Shown one piece after another: positions 23,999 through 31,542 of a stretch of DNA of 35,224 nucleotides. A model generated the notes under the pieces. It saw nothing but the letters and a program-made list of their open reading frames with translations, did no database searches and was not told the DNA's origin. Positions within the stretch are counted from its first letter, which is position 1; each line of letters starts with the position of its first letter. Source of the DNA: Syntrophaceae bacterium UBA6255 (lineage in GTDB: Bacteria; Desulfobacterota; Syntrophia; Syntrophales; Smithellaceae); contig DJVN01000195.1 of assembly GCA_002441205.1 (NCBI GenBank), positions 25,364 to 60,587 on the forward strand, given 5' to 3'. The translations under genes were made by a program, and so were the position numbers.

Positions 23999-26332
23999 TT
24001 AATTCCAATACGGGTTTTTACCCGCCTCAAACATCAACGTATGATCAGCCAGTGAACGGCATTCCGGCTTATGTGAGATAAAGAAACCATCTTCAAAGCC
24101 GCCGAATTTCATAAACGACCGGTACATATTTATAAAATTAACCGCGTTTTCGGGATCGAGCGGGCCGTCCATTTCGTCACTAAAAAACGAACCGAAGTTC
24201 TTTCCGGATTTCTCTTTACTCAAAAGCGTCATGCCCTGCCGGAGCGCGATTAAATTCCAAATCTTTTGCCCACCGGAAAGGTTATCAAGAAGCACTTCCT
24301 CACCATCGCCGTTGATGATGATGATATCCAGGCATTCTTTCCCTTCATCGTTTATGGTCCTGAATTTAACCGTGAAGACGGGACCAAAGGCCTGCATGAG
24401 TAAATCATTGGCAAAGGAAGTGATGATTGGAGCACTCCCGTCAATTTCCATGGCCTGCAATCCGTTTTTCCCGCAGGCGTTTCTTAAATAAGTCCAGTCT
24501 GAAATGTCCTGCATGAGCTTATTTTTCTCCACGTTTGCGGCTCCAATGTCATACTCTACCTCAGCACGGGCGGACAGATCGGCTTCATACTTCATGATCA
24601 GGGCGCGGGTGTCGTTCAGGCTTTTTTCGGTGGTCTGCATCGTATATTCAATGTTATTTATTTTTCCGGAAACTTCGCTGATCTGCATATCAATGTCTTT
24701 ATCAATCTGTATATCCGCCGCGGCCGCCTGAGCGTCTTTAATGCTGCTTTCCAGATCGGCCTTGCGGTTTTCCCACTTGATTTTAAGCTCTTTGCCCTTT
24801 GTGGCGTTCTCTTCCATTTGCTTTGTGACATTATCGTATTGAGTTTGAGCGACGGCCAGAGCGGTCCTTTTGCCGGAGAGGTCCTTGACTTTGGTTAATT
24901 CCATTCTGGTAGAAGCCAAGTTCTTGCGATCTTCGGCGTTTGTGTCTTGTCTCCCCTTAAGATTGTCTTTGCTTAACCGCAGGGCGTGTTCATCGGAAGA
25001 TAATTGCTCTTCTATTTCTGCCGTCTCCATTTCGATTTTTCCGGCGCGGAGTTTCTTCGCCTCAATAAAGCCATCCCGCTCAACTATCCATCCAGGAAGC
25101 TCGTCTTTGGCTTTCAGCGCGTCAACAATAAACGGGCACGTTGAGCTTTTGCAGTCCTTATCGCGTAGCTCAAGGGATGATAACTGACTCTCTTTTGTTT
25201 TAATCGTATGGTTAGCATGAGAAATAGCGAGTTCAATTTCCCCTATTGAGGGATCACTGGCCAATTCTTTTTTGCGTGATTTCAAGTCCTGAATCCGTAG
25301 CTCTATTTTATTAACAGTGTCTTGAATTTCCGCTATTTCGCCCGTTGTAAGATCAATCGTTTTCGTGAGCAATTCGATCTTCCAATATATTTCCGTTTCT
25401 TTCTCCGCTGCCGAATTGATTTCATCCGCCTGCTTAAGAAGCTCTTCATTCGCTTTGATCTGTTCCTGGAATGATTTATAGGCGTCCCTAAGCGCATTCA
25501 GTTCAGAATCAGCGTCGTTTTGTTCTCTGAATAATTGAGCCTTAATAACCTCTATTTGTTTTTCGATGTTTGCCTTCTGCGCGATTAAAACTTCCTGCTT
25601 CGATTTCTTGTCCCGGAGTTGTTCAAGCTCCAGCTGATATTCGACACGCTTCTTTTTCAGAATGTCGTTATTATTCTCATGCAAAGCCAGATTGTCCCGT
25701 GCGGTTGTGAGCTTGCCGCCTATTTCATCATATCCGGCCAGCTTGTTATTGAGGGCATAAAGCTGTTTGTCCACCTGGTCAGCTTGTCCGGTGACTGCCG
25801 TTATCCGTTCCTTCGCGTCCGCTTCATAAGCGGCCAATTTATCGAGGTTCAGGAATTCAGCGAGTAAAGACTTCAGTTCGCCTGCTGTCATGTCGGATAA
25901 TTTGGCGGAGTTCTGAGCGCAAAAGACACTTGCAAAGAACATTTTTTCAGATCCGAGCAACGCATTAATGTATTTCGCGTATGCTGTAATTTTTCCGTTG
26001 ACTTCTGAATTCCCGTTCTTCCAGATAAAGCCTTCTGATTTTCCGCTCTGGCAATCGATCTTTAACAGTGTCCGGTATCTGCTGCCGTTATAGGTAAAGG
26101 ATAATTCCTTCTCGGCGTCGCGTCGGCAGACGTGGTTAAACAGTGCGCCGGAGCGTGAAGCGAGGGTATTATACGGATGAAGGTTTTCAAGGATGGTCGA
26201 TTTGCCAAGTCCATTAGCGCCGTCAAAGGCAACAAGTCCGCTGATATTCTCAAAGTCGATTGTGATTTCATCCAGGCCTAGCCCCCTTTTAATGCCGGTA
26301 AATCCTTTAAGACGTAATTTTTCTATTTTCAT
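23999..26332 (-). CDS. sbcC: SbcC/Rad50-like ATPase (777 aa)
   Basis: An SMC-type ATPase: Walker A GANGLGKST (38-46) after an N-terminal LKGFTGIK..., two long coiled-coil arms (about 170-390 and 430-640), the signature LSGGQ (685-689) and a Walker B ending in SDE (718-720) with D-loop GPLD. Between the arms lies DCKSSTCPF, with cysteines four residues apart in place of the usual CxxC zinc hook. It forms with SbcD a nuclease complex that opens hairpins and trims DNA ends. Phage versions (T4 gp46, T5 D13) support recombination-linked replication. Its ATG overlaps the sbcD stop by four bases. Confidence 0.92.
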   Translation of the reverse strand: MKIEKLRLKGFTGIKRGLGLDEITIDFENISGLVAFDGANGLGKSTILENLHPYNTLASRSGALFNHVCRRDAEKELSFTYNGSRYRTLLKIDCQSGKSEGFIWKNGNSEVNGKITAYAKYINALLGSEKMFFASVFCAQNSAKLSDMTAGELKSLLAEFLNLDKLAAYEADAKERITAVTGQADQVDKQLYALNNKLAGYDEIGGKLTTARDNLALHENNNDILKKKRVEYQLELEQLRDKKSKQEVLIAQKANIEKQIEVIKAQLFREQNDADSELNALRDAYKSFQEQIKANEELLKQADEINSAAEKETEIYWKIELLTKTIDLTTGEIAEIQDTVNKIELRIQDLKSRKKELASDPSIGEIELAISHANHTIKTKESQLSSLELRDKDCKSSTCPFIVDALKAKDELPGWIVERDGFIEAKKLRAGKIEMETAEIEEQLSSDEHALRLSKDNLKGRQDTNAEDRKNLASTRMELTKVKDLSGKRTALAVAQTQYDNVTKQMEENATKGKELKIKWENRKADLESSIKDAQAAAADIQIDKDIDMQISEVSGKINNIEYTMQTTEKSLNDTRALIMKYEADLSARAEVEYDIGAANVEKNKLMQDISDWTYLRNACGKNGLQAMEIDGSAPIITSFANDLLMQAFGPVFTVKFRTINDEGKECLDIIIINGDGEEVLLDNLSGGQKIWNLIALRQGMTLLSKEKSGKNFGSFFSDEMDGPLDPENAVNFINMYRSFMKFGGFEDGFFISHKPECRSLADHTLMFEAGKNPYWN

Positions 26333-27465
26333 GCTGCCACCTGTTCCTTTTCTTCCCCGAATTCCAGAAGATCGGCTTTGAGTAATACTGATTCCGGTAC
26401 GGTTTCATCCCTCAGCTCCGCCAGGGCGCTGATTTTGTCCCGGAGGGAATTTACTTTCAGAACTGATTCAGAGCGCACGGTTTGACGTGGTACGCGGATA
26501 ATGCGGATATCGGCATCAATAGCGCCGCCGGAAAGATAGAACTGTTTGATTTGTTCTTTGTCTATTTTCGCGGCTTCATCCTGCCATACGGTTATGTCGG
26601 CGCGGACAAAGGCATCTTTTAAATCTTCATTACTAAATGAATACAGAGCATAGCCGAATTCTTCTATACCTTCTTCTCTCGCGTGATTTTCGGCAACACG
26701 GATCAACTTCCTTATCGGCGTTTCGATGAACTTTGATTCAACCAGTTTCTTTCCGTCCAGTTCGTGAATGTAAAAACCTTTGGCCTCTAATTCTCCCCAA
26801 GTCAGAGGATAAAGCGAACCGGGATAAAACGCGCGGTCGCCTATCTGTTGAGGTAAATGGATGTGACCGAGGCAGATAAGATCAGGATTGGCCAGCATCA
26901 TTGCGTCATAGGGAATATCAACATCCTTACCGGTTAATGTCTGACCGGTAGATAGTTTCGATCCCGCGACGTTCCAATGCCCGACGAGTACGTGCGGAGC
27001 GTCATATTCAGAGGCTTGCGCGCCAAATCCTGCAAACACAGCGTTCATGGCCTGAGCGATTTCCTGATCGGTGCCCTGGAAGTATTGTTTTGTGAACGTG
27101 GGGATCAGTGTAAGAACAACGTCATGCTGTTTGACATAGACCTGTTCCGGCTTTGTCGTGACGTGGATCGGATATTTACCTTTTACGTATTGAAGTATTT
27201 CGGGCGCGGCTCCATCATGCGAGGGCGTTCCCTCAATAATGAAAACGGGACCGATATCCGCCAGCGCGGAAACGGCGGATATGATCAGCTTAAACGCCGG
27301 AGAATCAATTTTGTTTGTTGCTTCGAGGGAGAATGTATCCCCCGCGATAATAGATAGGTCAACTTTTTCGCTCTGAGCGGCCAAAACCATAAAGCTCAGG
27401 CACTTGTCCAACTCTTCAACATCTTTGTCACGCGGATGTATATCCGCGGTGTGAAGTATTCTCAT
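26329..27465 (-). CDS. sbcD: SbcD/Mre11-like nuclease (378 aa)
   Basis: A calcineurin-type phosphoesterase with the Mre11 metal motifs: D8-I-H10, GDTF (D43), GTPSHD (H83, D84), GHWN (H163) and GHIH (H201, H203). The third motif is GTPSHDG instead of the usual GNHD, which keeps H-D but alters the spacing around the conserved Asn. Residues after about 270 form the SbcC-binding and capping region. The start has GGAGGCCGGAAA upstream, a ribosome-site block almost the same as at the next gene upstream. Partner of the sbcC gene downstream; manganese-dependent exo- and endonuclease in known homologues. Confidence 0.92.
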   Translation of the reverse strand: MRILHTADIHPRDKDVEELDKCLSFMVLAAQSEKVDLSIIAGDTFSLEATNKIDSPAFKLIISAVSALADIGPVFIIEGTPSHDGAAPEILQYVKGKYPIHVTTKPEQVYVKQHDVVLTLIPTFTKQYFQGTDQEIAQAMNAVFAGFGAQASEYDAPHVLVGHWNVAGSKLSTGQTLTGKDVDIPYDAMMLANPDLICLGHIHLPQQIGDRAFYPGSLYPLTWGELEAKGFYIHELDGKKLVESKFIETPIRKLIRVAENHAREEGIEEFGYALYSFSNEDLKDAFVRADITVWQDEAAKIDKEQIKQFYLSGGAIDADIRIIRVPRQTVRSESVLKVNSLRDKISALAELRDETVPESVLLKADLLEFGEEKEQVAA

Positions 27466-27482
27466 TTTCCGGCCTCCAATGT

Positions 27483-28541
27483 TTAGTAAGGTACGTTTGT
27501 TTTGGGTTGCTCTCCTTTTTCCGGCAGCGTAAGAAGGTGCTTAAACAAGCCGATTCTTTGCTCTGCTGTAAACGCCAGCAGGTTTGCCGCCTGCGTCCGC
27601 TTGAGATAATCCATAAGATCGTAGCCCGTCACTTCGGCACGTCCTTTAATAGCAAGGCACTGAGCTTTGTCGTCGGAGTTCTGGAAGTCGATCATGGCTG
27701 ATTCTTCGGCTGCCGGCTGTGCTTCCGGTTCCGGCTTTCCGGGATCTTCGTCATGGATAGGTGTAACGTCAATCGGCTCGCTCTTCCGCACTTCCTGATC
27801 AAGCGCTGCCGGTCCGTAAATGCCCGTCATGGCTTTTATGGATGCAGCCACAAACTGTTTCTTGACTTCCGCATCGTTGAAGTCCGGCCGGAAGACGATC
27901 CGCGCCATAACGAAAGGCTGTTCCAGTTCTTTTGTCGTGTAGGTCTGTTTCAAACCGAGAAGCATACGAAGCACGCGGTTCATTGCGCCAGCTTCGCACA
28001 ATTTCAACTTATTCTTGCGCTTCTGCAAAAGGTCGCGGTTGACGCAATATTCGACGTATTCAACCTTTTCCTTGTCCGTGGCCTGCCGGTTGCCATTGTC
28101 CTTTTTGAGCCATTTGGCTTTCTGTTCATAGTTGGTTTTCAACTCTTCTGCGACAACTTCAAAATCAAGGTCATATTCCGCAGAGAAGAAGACGGGTTGC
28201 CCGTCCGCTTTTTTGATTCCGCCCACGGCTTTATAGGCGATATAGTTCCTGTCCGAACCGTTATCAATTCTTCTGGATTCCGTAGGCGACCAGATCACGC
28301 CAGCGCAAACAGACAGACGCATAAGCGCCTGTTTCGTCGGACGCCATTTTTTGTCCGGTCCGGGCTTTGCGTCGTCGTGTGCGTAAACGTCGCCGTCGTT
28401 GGGATCGGATGAAAGTTTAACGGTTTCAATCACGGGCTGATGGTATTCACTCAGTCCCGCAATGGTGGTTGACGGCATGAGCAGGTTACACCCCTGCTTT
28501 TTGTACGTCTCCAACTGCATATTAATGTCTTTCTCTGTCAT
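27483..28541 (-). CDS. Phage recombination-associated protein, candidate single-strand annealing (RecT-like) protein (352 aa)
   Basis: ATG at 28541 with AGGAGG nine bases upstream. The central part (about 65-260) has conserved-looking blocks: TKQALMRLSVCAGV, TESRRIDNGSD, YKAVGGIKKADG, VEYCVNRDLLQKRKNKL, LCEAGAMNRVLRMLLGL and a final MARIVFRPDFND. The order (a helix, a substrate loop, an R-rich helix and a beta strand) resembles phage annealing proteins of the RecT/Erf type. The C-terminal 100 residues are a proline/glutamate linker plus a small helical domain. Its place directly upstream of sbcD-sbcC fits an exonuclease-annealing pair. The family call is by pattern and context, not proven. 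Confidence 0.6.
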   Translation of the reverse strand: MTEKDINMQLETYKKQGCNLLMPSTTIAGLSEYHQPVIETVKLSSDPNDGDVYAHDDAKPGPDKKWRPTKQALMRLSVCAGVIWSPTESRRIDNGSDRNYIAYKAVGGIKKADGQPVFFSAEYDLDFEVVAEELKTNYEQKAKWLKKDNGNRQATDKEKVEYVEYCVNRDLLQKRKNKLKLCEAGAMNRVLRMLLGLKQTYTTKELEQPFVMARIVFRPDFNDAEVKKQFVAASIKAMTGIYGPAALDQEVRKSEPIDVTPIHDEDPGKPEPEAQPAAEESAMIDFQNSDDKAQCLAIKGRAEVTGYDLMDYLKRTQAANLLAFTAEQRIGLFKHLLTLPEKGEQPKTNVPY

Positions 28542-28632
28542 TTTTCCGGCCCTCCTGATTTTTAAATTCCCGCCGCTTAGCTTCGTCCTCGGCTCCGTGC
28601 TGCTGTCCGGGCAGTATGGTTCGCGGTCGGGG

Positions 28633-28941
28633 TTAATTGAACTTCCTTTCTAAGATTTGATATTCCCACACGCCTTTATCTTCGTAGCGTCTTCGTTTAT
28701 TCTTTATGTGTCCGCCAAATCGCGGCTTTTCCAGATGCCTAAGCTGCGCCGATATACTTGCCTGCGGATAGCCTGTTATCTTTTCGATCTCGTCCAAGGT
28801 GCGCCATACTCCATCAATCATAAGATATCTGATTACCGCCGTTTGTGTTTGCAACCGGTCAAAGTCAATCTTTGGGTCAACCGGCCCCTCGTACCGGGCG
28901 ATTTTAAGCCAGTCTTCAAATGTCCACTGATGTTCATTCAT
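28633..28941 (-). CDS. Winged-helix DNA-binding protein (102 aa)
   Basis: Start at 28941, overlapping the previous stop by eight bases. Residues about 25-80 form a helix-turn-helix: TQTAVIRYLMIDG, TLDEIEKITGYPQASISAQLRHL, then a wing with FGGHIKNKRRRYED and a final beta strand GVWEYQIL. This matches small winged-helix proteins in phage early operons. It may regulate early transcription or help in DNA processing. No operator identified. Confidence 0.75.
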   Translation of the reverse strand: MNEHQWTFEDWLKIARYEGPVDPKIDFDRLQTQTAVIRYLMIDGVWRTLDEIEKITGYPQASISAQLRHLEKPRFGGHIKNKRRRYEDKGVWEYQILERKFN

Positions 28942-29143
28942 GGCCTGCGCCCTGTTTTTTATATCGCATTGCAATGTCGTGTTTTTCTGCGAATGATTTT
29001 ATCGCCTCAAAATTTTCCACAATCGCCACCGCCGCTTTCGCACTTATCTTTTGATAGATATTGTCGCCTTTCCACTCCATGACGAACACTTTCAGGAGTG
29101 GATATCCTCTTTCGTTTGTCGTTTCGATAACTGTGTCCGGCAT
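28934..29143 (-). CDS. Small phage protein, unknown (69 aa)
   Basis: I place the start at 29143, whose ATG overlaps the upstream stop by one base (TGATG); two upstream in-frame ATGs (29179, 29158) would lie inside the previous gene without ribosome sites. A beta strand (LLKVFVMEW) is followed by a helix with alternating A and V and a basic tail. No family. It overlaps the winged-helix gene start by eight bases. Confidence 0.6.
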   Translation of the reverse strand: MPDTVIETTNERGYPLLKVFVMEWKGDNIYQKISAKAAVAIVENFEAIKSFAEKHDIAMRYKKQGAGHE

Positions 29144-29355
29144 CACAGAACCATCCATGCAATCATTTTTTCTATCCATGCCGCTTTGTCGGGATAATAT
29201 TTAATGAAGGCATCCAGCGCGAAGATAGAAGCGTTAACTAAAAAATACGCCCATACGAAAATGTTCGCCATTTCCCGGATGAACCGCCACCAGTTCATTT
29301 TTCTCTTTTCGTCCGGCGTAAAAAATATCGTGCCATTGTGTGAATAACATTTCAT
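29143..29355 (-). CDS. Small membrane protein (70 aa)
   Basis: Start at 29355, overlapping the preceding 40-residue gene (ATGA), with GGGAG upstream. A short N-terminal part rich in polar residues is followed by an amphipathic helix and a hydrophobic segment near residues 27-47 (FVWAYFLVNASIFALDAFI). The C-terminus is aromatic and hydrophobic. One membrane pass is likely. Role unknown; early-operon membrane proteins often affect host envelope or superinfection. Confidence 0.6.
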   Translation of the reverse strand: MKCYSHNGTIFFTPDEKRKMNWWRFIREMANIFVWAYFLVNASIFALDAFIKYYPDKAAWIEKMIAWMVL

Positions 29356-29474
29356 CGTGGTATCGCTCCCGTGACGAACATAAGCACGTAGAGCAGTGCG
29401 ATCACCAAAATAGTCAATGCTGGCCTGCGTTCCAGCCATGCGAAGATTTTCTTTTCGATAAATTCATCAAACAT
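29352..29474 (-). CDS. 40-aa single-pass membrane peptide
   Basis: ATG at 29474 is preceded by GGAGG with five-base spacing. The peptide starts MFDEFIEKKIFAWLERRP and continues with a clear hydrophobic segment (about residues 19-36) before GAIPR. Its stop overlaps the next start (ATGA). Strong ribosome site, coupling and membrane character make it likely real. Confidence 0.65.
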   Translation of the reverse strand: MFDEFIEKKIFAWLERRPALTILVIALLYVLMFVTGAIPR

Positions 29475-29754
29475 CTTGCCTCCGGCCCCCGCCAGCGCGA
29501 GGGCGCAGTTATTTTGTTCAGCACTCTTATAGTTTCCGTGCCGCTGGACACGCTTCTATTTTATAAAGAACAATGTCGCTTCACGACGCCCTACAGTACC
29601 GATTGGAAAGCTGCTTATTTCTTTCCTTGCCAAAGATTCTAGGCCGGTCGTCCCATGGTGATCGCGGTTTGTGCAGGTGCGTAGCTTTAAGTTCTTTTTC
29701 CTACTGGCCATGCCAAGTAGTGAACGCCTGCGCCCTTGATCGGGAGCTTCGGGG
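29475..29754 (-). other. Non-coding leader between hammerhead ribozyme and the 40-aa gene
   Basis: About 280 bases of the early transcript hold no convincing gene. One hairpin is visible at 29701-29720 (CTAC-T-TGGC with GCCA-GTAG). After ribozyme cleavage this stretch would be the 5' leader of the rest of the operon. A 104-codon frame (29556-29870) runs through it and through the ribozyme, but has no ribosome site. Confidence 0.45.
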
Positions 29755-29818
29755 CTTTTAGTTACGGACGCCTCGCGGCGTTTCGTCCTTCTGGACTCGT
29801 CAGCGTAACGGTTAAAAG
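29755..29818 (-). ncRNA. Hammerhead ribozyme (type I), self-cleaving RNA
   Basis: On the minus strand the order is GTTACG (stem I, 29809-29804), core CTGACGA (29803-29797), stem II GTCC/GGAC with loop AGAA (29796-29785), core GAAA (29784-29781), stem III CGCC/GGCG with loop GCGA (29780-29769), TC (29768-29767) and CGTAAC (29766-29761), which closes stem I. All invariant core bases are present; the predicted cut is after C at 29767. Stem I is extended by CTTTTA/TAAAAG (29818-29813 with 29760-29755) across a three-base bulge that could contact loop II. The upstream gene's stop codon lies in this outer stem. Confidence 0.92.
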
Positions 29819-30066
29819 TTTGCTGGCTGATTCCCTGGTCCCCTGCCTGTTCTTTCAACGTCTTCTTCATAATCAGGTTTGTCCTCTTTGGTTATTTCGC
29901 CGTACAAAACGCCGCTCATAATTGAATGAGCTTCTTCCAGCATTTTCGCGATACGAGGATTTTTCTCATTTACAAAGGCTTTCCAAAGTGCATCCATGCC
30001 GAAGCATCTAAAATCGTTGGACACCATTAATTCTTTTCCGCTTAATGTTTTGTATTTGATTCCCAT
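29812..30066 (-). CDS. First gene of the leftward early operon, unknown (84 aa)
   Basis: ATG at 30066 with GGGGTGAG upstream, about 35 bases after the -10 box of the early promoter at 30101. The protein starts MGIKYKTLSGKEL and is mixed alpha/beta with a helical centre (NPRIAKMLEEAHSIMSGV) and an acidic end. No motif known. Its stop codon overlaps the outer stem of the hammerhead ribozyme, so cleavage would leave its message with a trimmed, structured 3' end. Confidence 0.65.
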   Translation of the reverse strand: MGIKYKTLSGKELMVSNDFRCFGMDALWKAFVNEKNPRIAKMLEEAHSIMSGVLYGEITKEDKPDYEEDVERTGRGPGNQPANF

Positions 30067-30100
30067 AACTCACCCCCTGATGTTATTTGTCGTTGTGGTT

Positions 30101-30129
30101 ATTCTACACAATCTTATATTTAATGTCAA
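30101..30129 (-). promoter_or_regulatory. Leftward early promoter (PL-like)
   Basis: On the minus strand TTGACA (30129-30124), 17-base spacer and TAGAAT (30106-30101). Spacer and -10 closely match the rightward promoter at 31543-31570, including the shared core AGATTGTGTA, so the same repressor probably controls both. Confidence 0.8.
30104..30119 (-). promoter_or_regulatory. Operator in the leftward promoter
   Basis: ATATAAGATTGTGTAG on the minus strand; compare ATATTAGATTGTGTAT at 31552-31567 (two mismatches in 16). It overlaps spacer and -10 box, so binding would block the polymerase. Confidence 0.6.
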
Positions 30130-30134
30130 GAAAA

Positions 30135-30150
30135 ATATTAAATCTTGTAT
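30135..30150 (+). promoter_or_regulatory. Second operator-like site
   Basis: ATATTAAATCTTGTAT on the plus strand matches the 31552-31567 operator at 13 of 16 positions. It lies between the divergent promoters at 30101 and 30158. Confidence 0.45.
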
Positions 30151-30157
30151 TTTTTTC

Positions 30158-30185
30158 TTGCAGGAATGCTAAAAAGGTGTAAAAT
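30158..30185 (+). promoter_or_regulatory. Weak rightward promoter candidate
   Basis: TTGCAG (30158-30163) and TAAAAT (30180-30185) with 16-base spacing, divergent from the early promoter. It would transcribe toward the short ORF and inverted repeat at 30220-30351, convergent with the immunity genes. Confidence 0.35.
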
Positions 30186-30219
30186 AGGGGAAAATTAAGG
30201 GATATTGAAGGTGTTAGTT

Positions 30220-30345
30220 ATGGAGGATGTTAATGGTAAATCTTCGGGGATTCGACCACTATCTCAGGACGGTCTATCACAACGTACACGCTTTCTAGCT
30301 CTATCGGGACGTCCCCATCGAAAACGCCTTTGGGTAATGAGTTAG
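30220..30345 (+). CDS. Possible 41-aa basic peptide in the immunity region
   Basis: ATG at 30220 with GAAGG about eight bases before opens a 41-codon frame; the peptide is serine- and arginine-rich (GRPHRKRLW). The same DNA has an 8-bp inverted repeat and a copy of the AACGTACACGCT motif, so a regulatory RNA or DNA site is an equal alternative. Confidence 0.3.
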   Translation: MEDVNGKSSGIRPLSQDGLSQRTRFLALSGRPHRKRLWVMS

Positions 30346-30351
30346 CTAGAA
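30293..30351. repeat. Inverted repeat TTCTAGCT...AGCTAGAA
   Basis: Perfect 8-bp arms (30293-30300 and 30344-30351) enclose 43 bases containing the palindrome GGGACGTCCC. It lies in a stretch of about 370 bases (30067-30437) with no convincing gene. Confidence 0.45.
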
Positions 30352-30437
30352 CATAATCCGCCTTCGTACTCGATGGTATCGTATAAAGACAACCCATCAT
30401 CGCAAGGAATTAAAGTCTTAAGTATTTTCATCTAATC

Positions 30438-30653
30438 TTATTTAGGATAAGTTTTATCGCAGTCTTCACAACAATATTCATATTCGTTCATACAATGATT
30501 AACACAATACGAATCCTGACAACTACTTTGGCAACCGTTAAAAAGAGTTCTACATGAGGACTTACAAGCAGCCGCGTCTCTAAAGGCCGCCCAAACATAA
30601 CCCGACAACAACACAACCAATACAAAAAAAACTGCATAAATTATCTTTTTCAT
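30438..30653 (-). CDS. Exported cysteine-rich protein with four regular CX3C motifs (71 aa)
   Basis: Start at 30653 with GGAGG upstream. Residues 1-22 look like a signal peptide or single anchor (KK, then a hydrophobic run to about 19, then SGYVWAA). The rest has cysteines at 30, 34, 41, 45, 50, 54, 61, 62 and 65: two copies of CX3C-X6-CX3C joined by four residues. Twin CX3C is known for helical hairpins held by disulfides, such as small Tim proteins; any relation here is only by pattern. It follows a membrane protein and the repressor on the same strand, so it may be expressed from the prophage. Function unknown. Confidence 0.65.
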   Translation of the reverse strand: MKKIIYAVFFVLVVLLSGYVWAAFRDAAACKSSCRTLFNGCQSSCQDSYCVNHCMNEYEYCCEDCDKTYPK

Positions 30654-30663
30654 ATTACCTCCA

Positions 30664-30963
30664 TTAATTATTTGTCCAGCGTGTCCAGCCCATAAATAGC
30701 GCAGACCCGATGGCAATATACCACGCCAATTGACCGATCATTTGCAATATCGGATAACGAGACCGAGGCAATTCCACAAATAGAGAGAATAAAAAAATGA
30801 GGCTAGCAATAACAATTGATAACATTATAAAATCTTTATCAATCGCGTCTTTGAAAATAAACATAAATACTATAATAGCGATAGAGCTGATAATAAATTT
30901 ATGCTCCATGGCAATGTGATAAACGCCCTCATTGTGTGGTACCTCTGATATTTTTTCTTCCAT
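30664..30963 (-). CDS. Three-pass membrane protein in the immunity region (99 aa)
   Basis: I choose the ATG at 30963, with GAAGGAA eight bases upstream. Hydrophobic segments lie near residues 24-40, 46-64 and 75-93, with a short acidic N-terminus and a WTRWTNN end. The gene is 11 bases upstream of the cysteine-rich exported protein and downstream of the repressor on the same strand. Membrane proteins in this position often give superinfection exclusion, which is inference here. Confidence 0.65.
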   Translation of the reverse strand: MEEKISEVPHNEGVYHIAMEHKFIISSIAIIVFMFIFKDAIDKDFIMLSIVIASLIFLFSLFVELPRSRYPILQMIGQLAWYIAIGSALFMGWTRWTNN

Positions 30964-31045
30964 TGGATTTATTCCTTCCATTTTATAATTTTAGTATCGT
31001 AAACAAGATGTAACTCCCGTGGGTTCTTCCGTCTTTCCAGATAAA

Positions 31046-31522
31046 TCACATTTTCTTCTTTTTTCCAATATTTTTTTGGGGAAACTCCGAGGATAAGACG
31101 GCATTGGATTTTTTTAACTCATTCATATCTTTTTTTATTTCCTCTCTTTCCTTGTCGCCATCTAACCCAGCCTTGAAAGAATGTATGTTCGCTTCTAAAG
31201 ATGCGCCCCAATGGGTGCCTGACTCGACAACATCTTTTACTTTTTTACATAACTCCGCTATATGCTTGCCGCACTTAACCTCGCAGGCCTCATTTATTTT
31301 TTCTTCACCGGTCAGAAACCAGTCAATAGACTTATTCGCCGTTTTAGAAATTTTTACAAGTTGATCCCACTCTGGGACTTTGCCGATATTATTGCGATTT
31401 AGATAATTCATCAGTGTTGAATAGCCGAGTTTTTCTTTCGCCGCAAACTCACGATTGCTTAATTTTGTATCGGCAATTGCTTTTTTAAGCCTATAGGTGA
31501 ATTCTTTATTTTTTCCTGCCAT
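31046..31522 (-). CDS. cI-like phage repressor with HTH (158 aa)
   Basis: Residues about 8-60 form an HTH_3/XRE-like domain (RLKKAIADTKLSNREFAAKE, YSTLMNYLNRN, WDQLVKISKTANKSIDWFLTGEE). The 100-residue C-terminus is helical and lysine-rich and lacks the Ser-Lys peptidase of LexA/cI proteins, so induction would not use RecA-driven self-cleavage. It is transcribed divergently from the Cro-like gene across a 55-base region with the operator. No strong promoter of its own is seen, so its expression may depend on activation or on the balance with Cro. Confidence 0.85.
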   Translation of the reverse strand: MAGKNKEFTYRLKKAIADTKLSNREFAAKEKLGYSTLMNYLNRNNIGKVPEWDQLVKISKTANKSIDWFLTGEEKINEACEVKCGKHIAELCKKVKDVVESGTHWGASLEANIHSFKAGLDGDKEREEIKKDMNELKKSNAVLSSEFPQKNIGKKKKM

Positions 31523-31542
31523 ATAAGACCTTGTATTTTATA

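Noticed and set aside
29556..29870. 104-codon minus-strand ORF across the hammerhead ribozyme
   Set aside because: It has no ribosome site, begins inside the upstream gene and its middle is fully explained by ribozyme stems; arginine-rich, low-information composition. Kept only as a remark in the leader entry.
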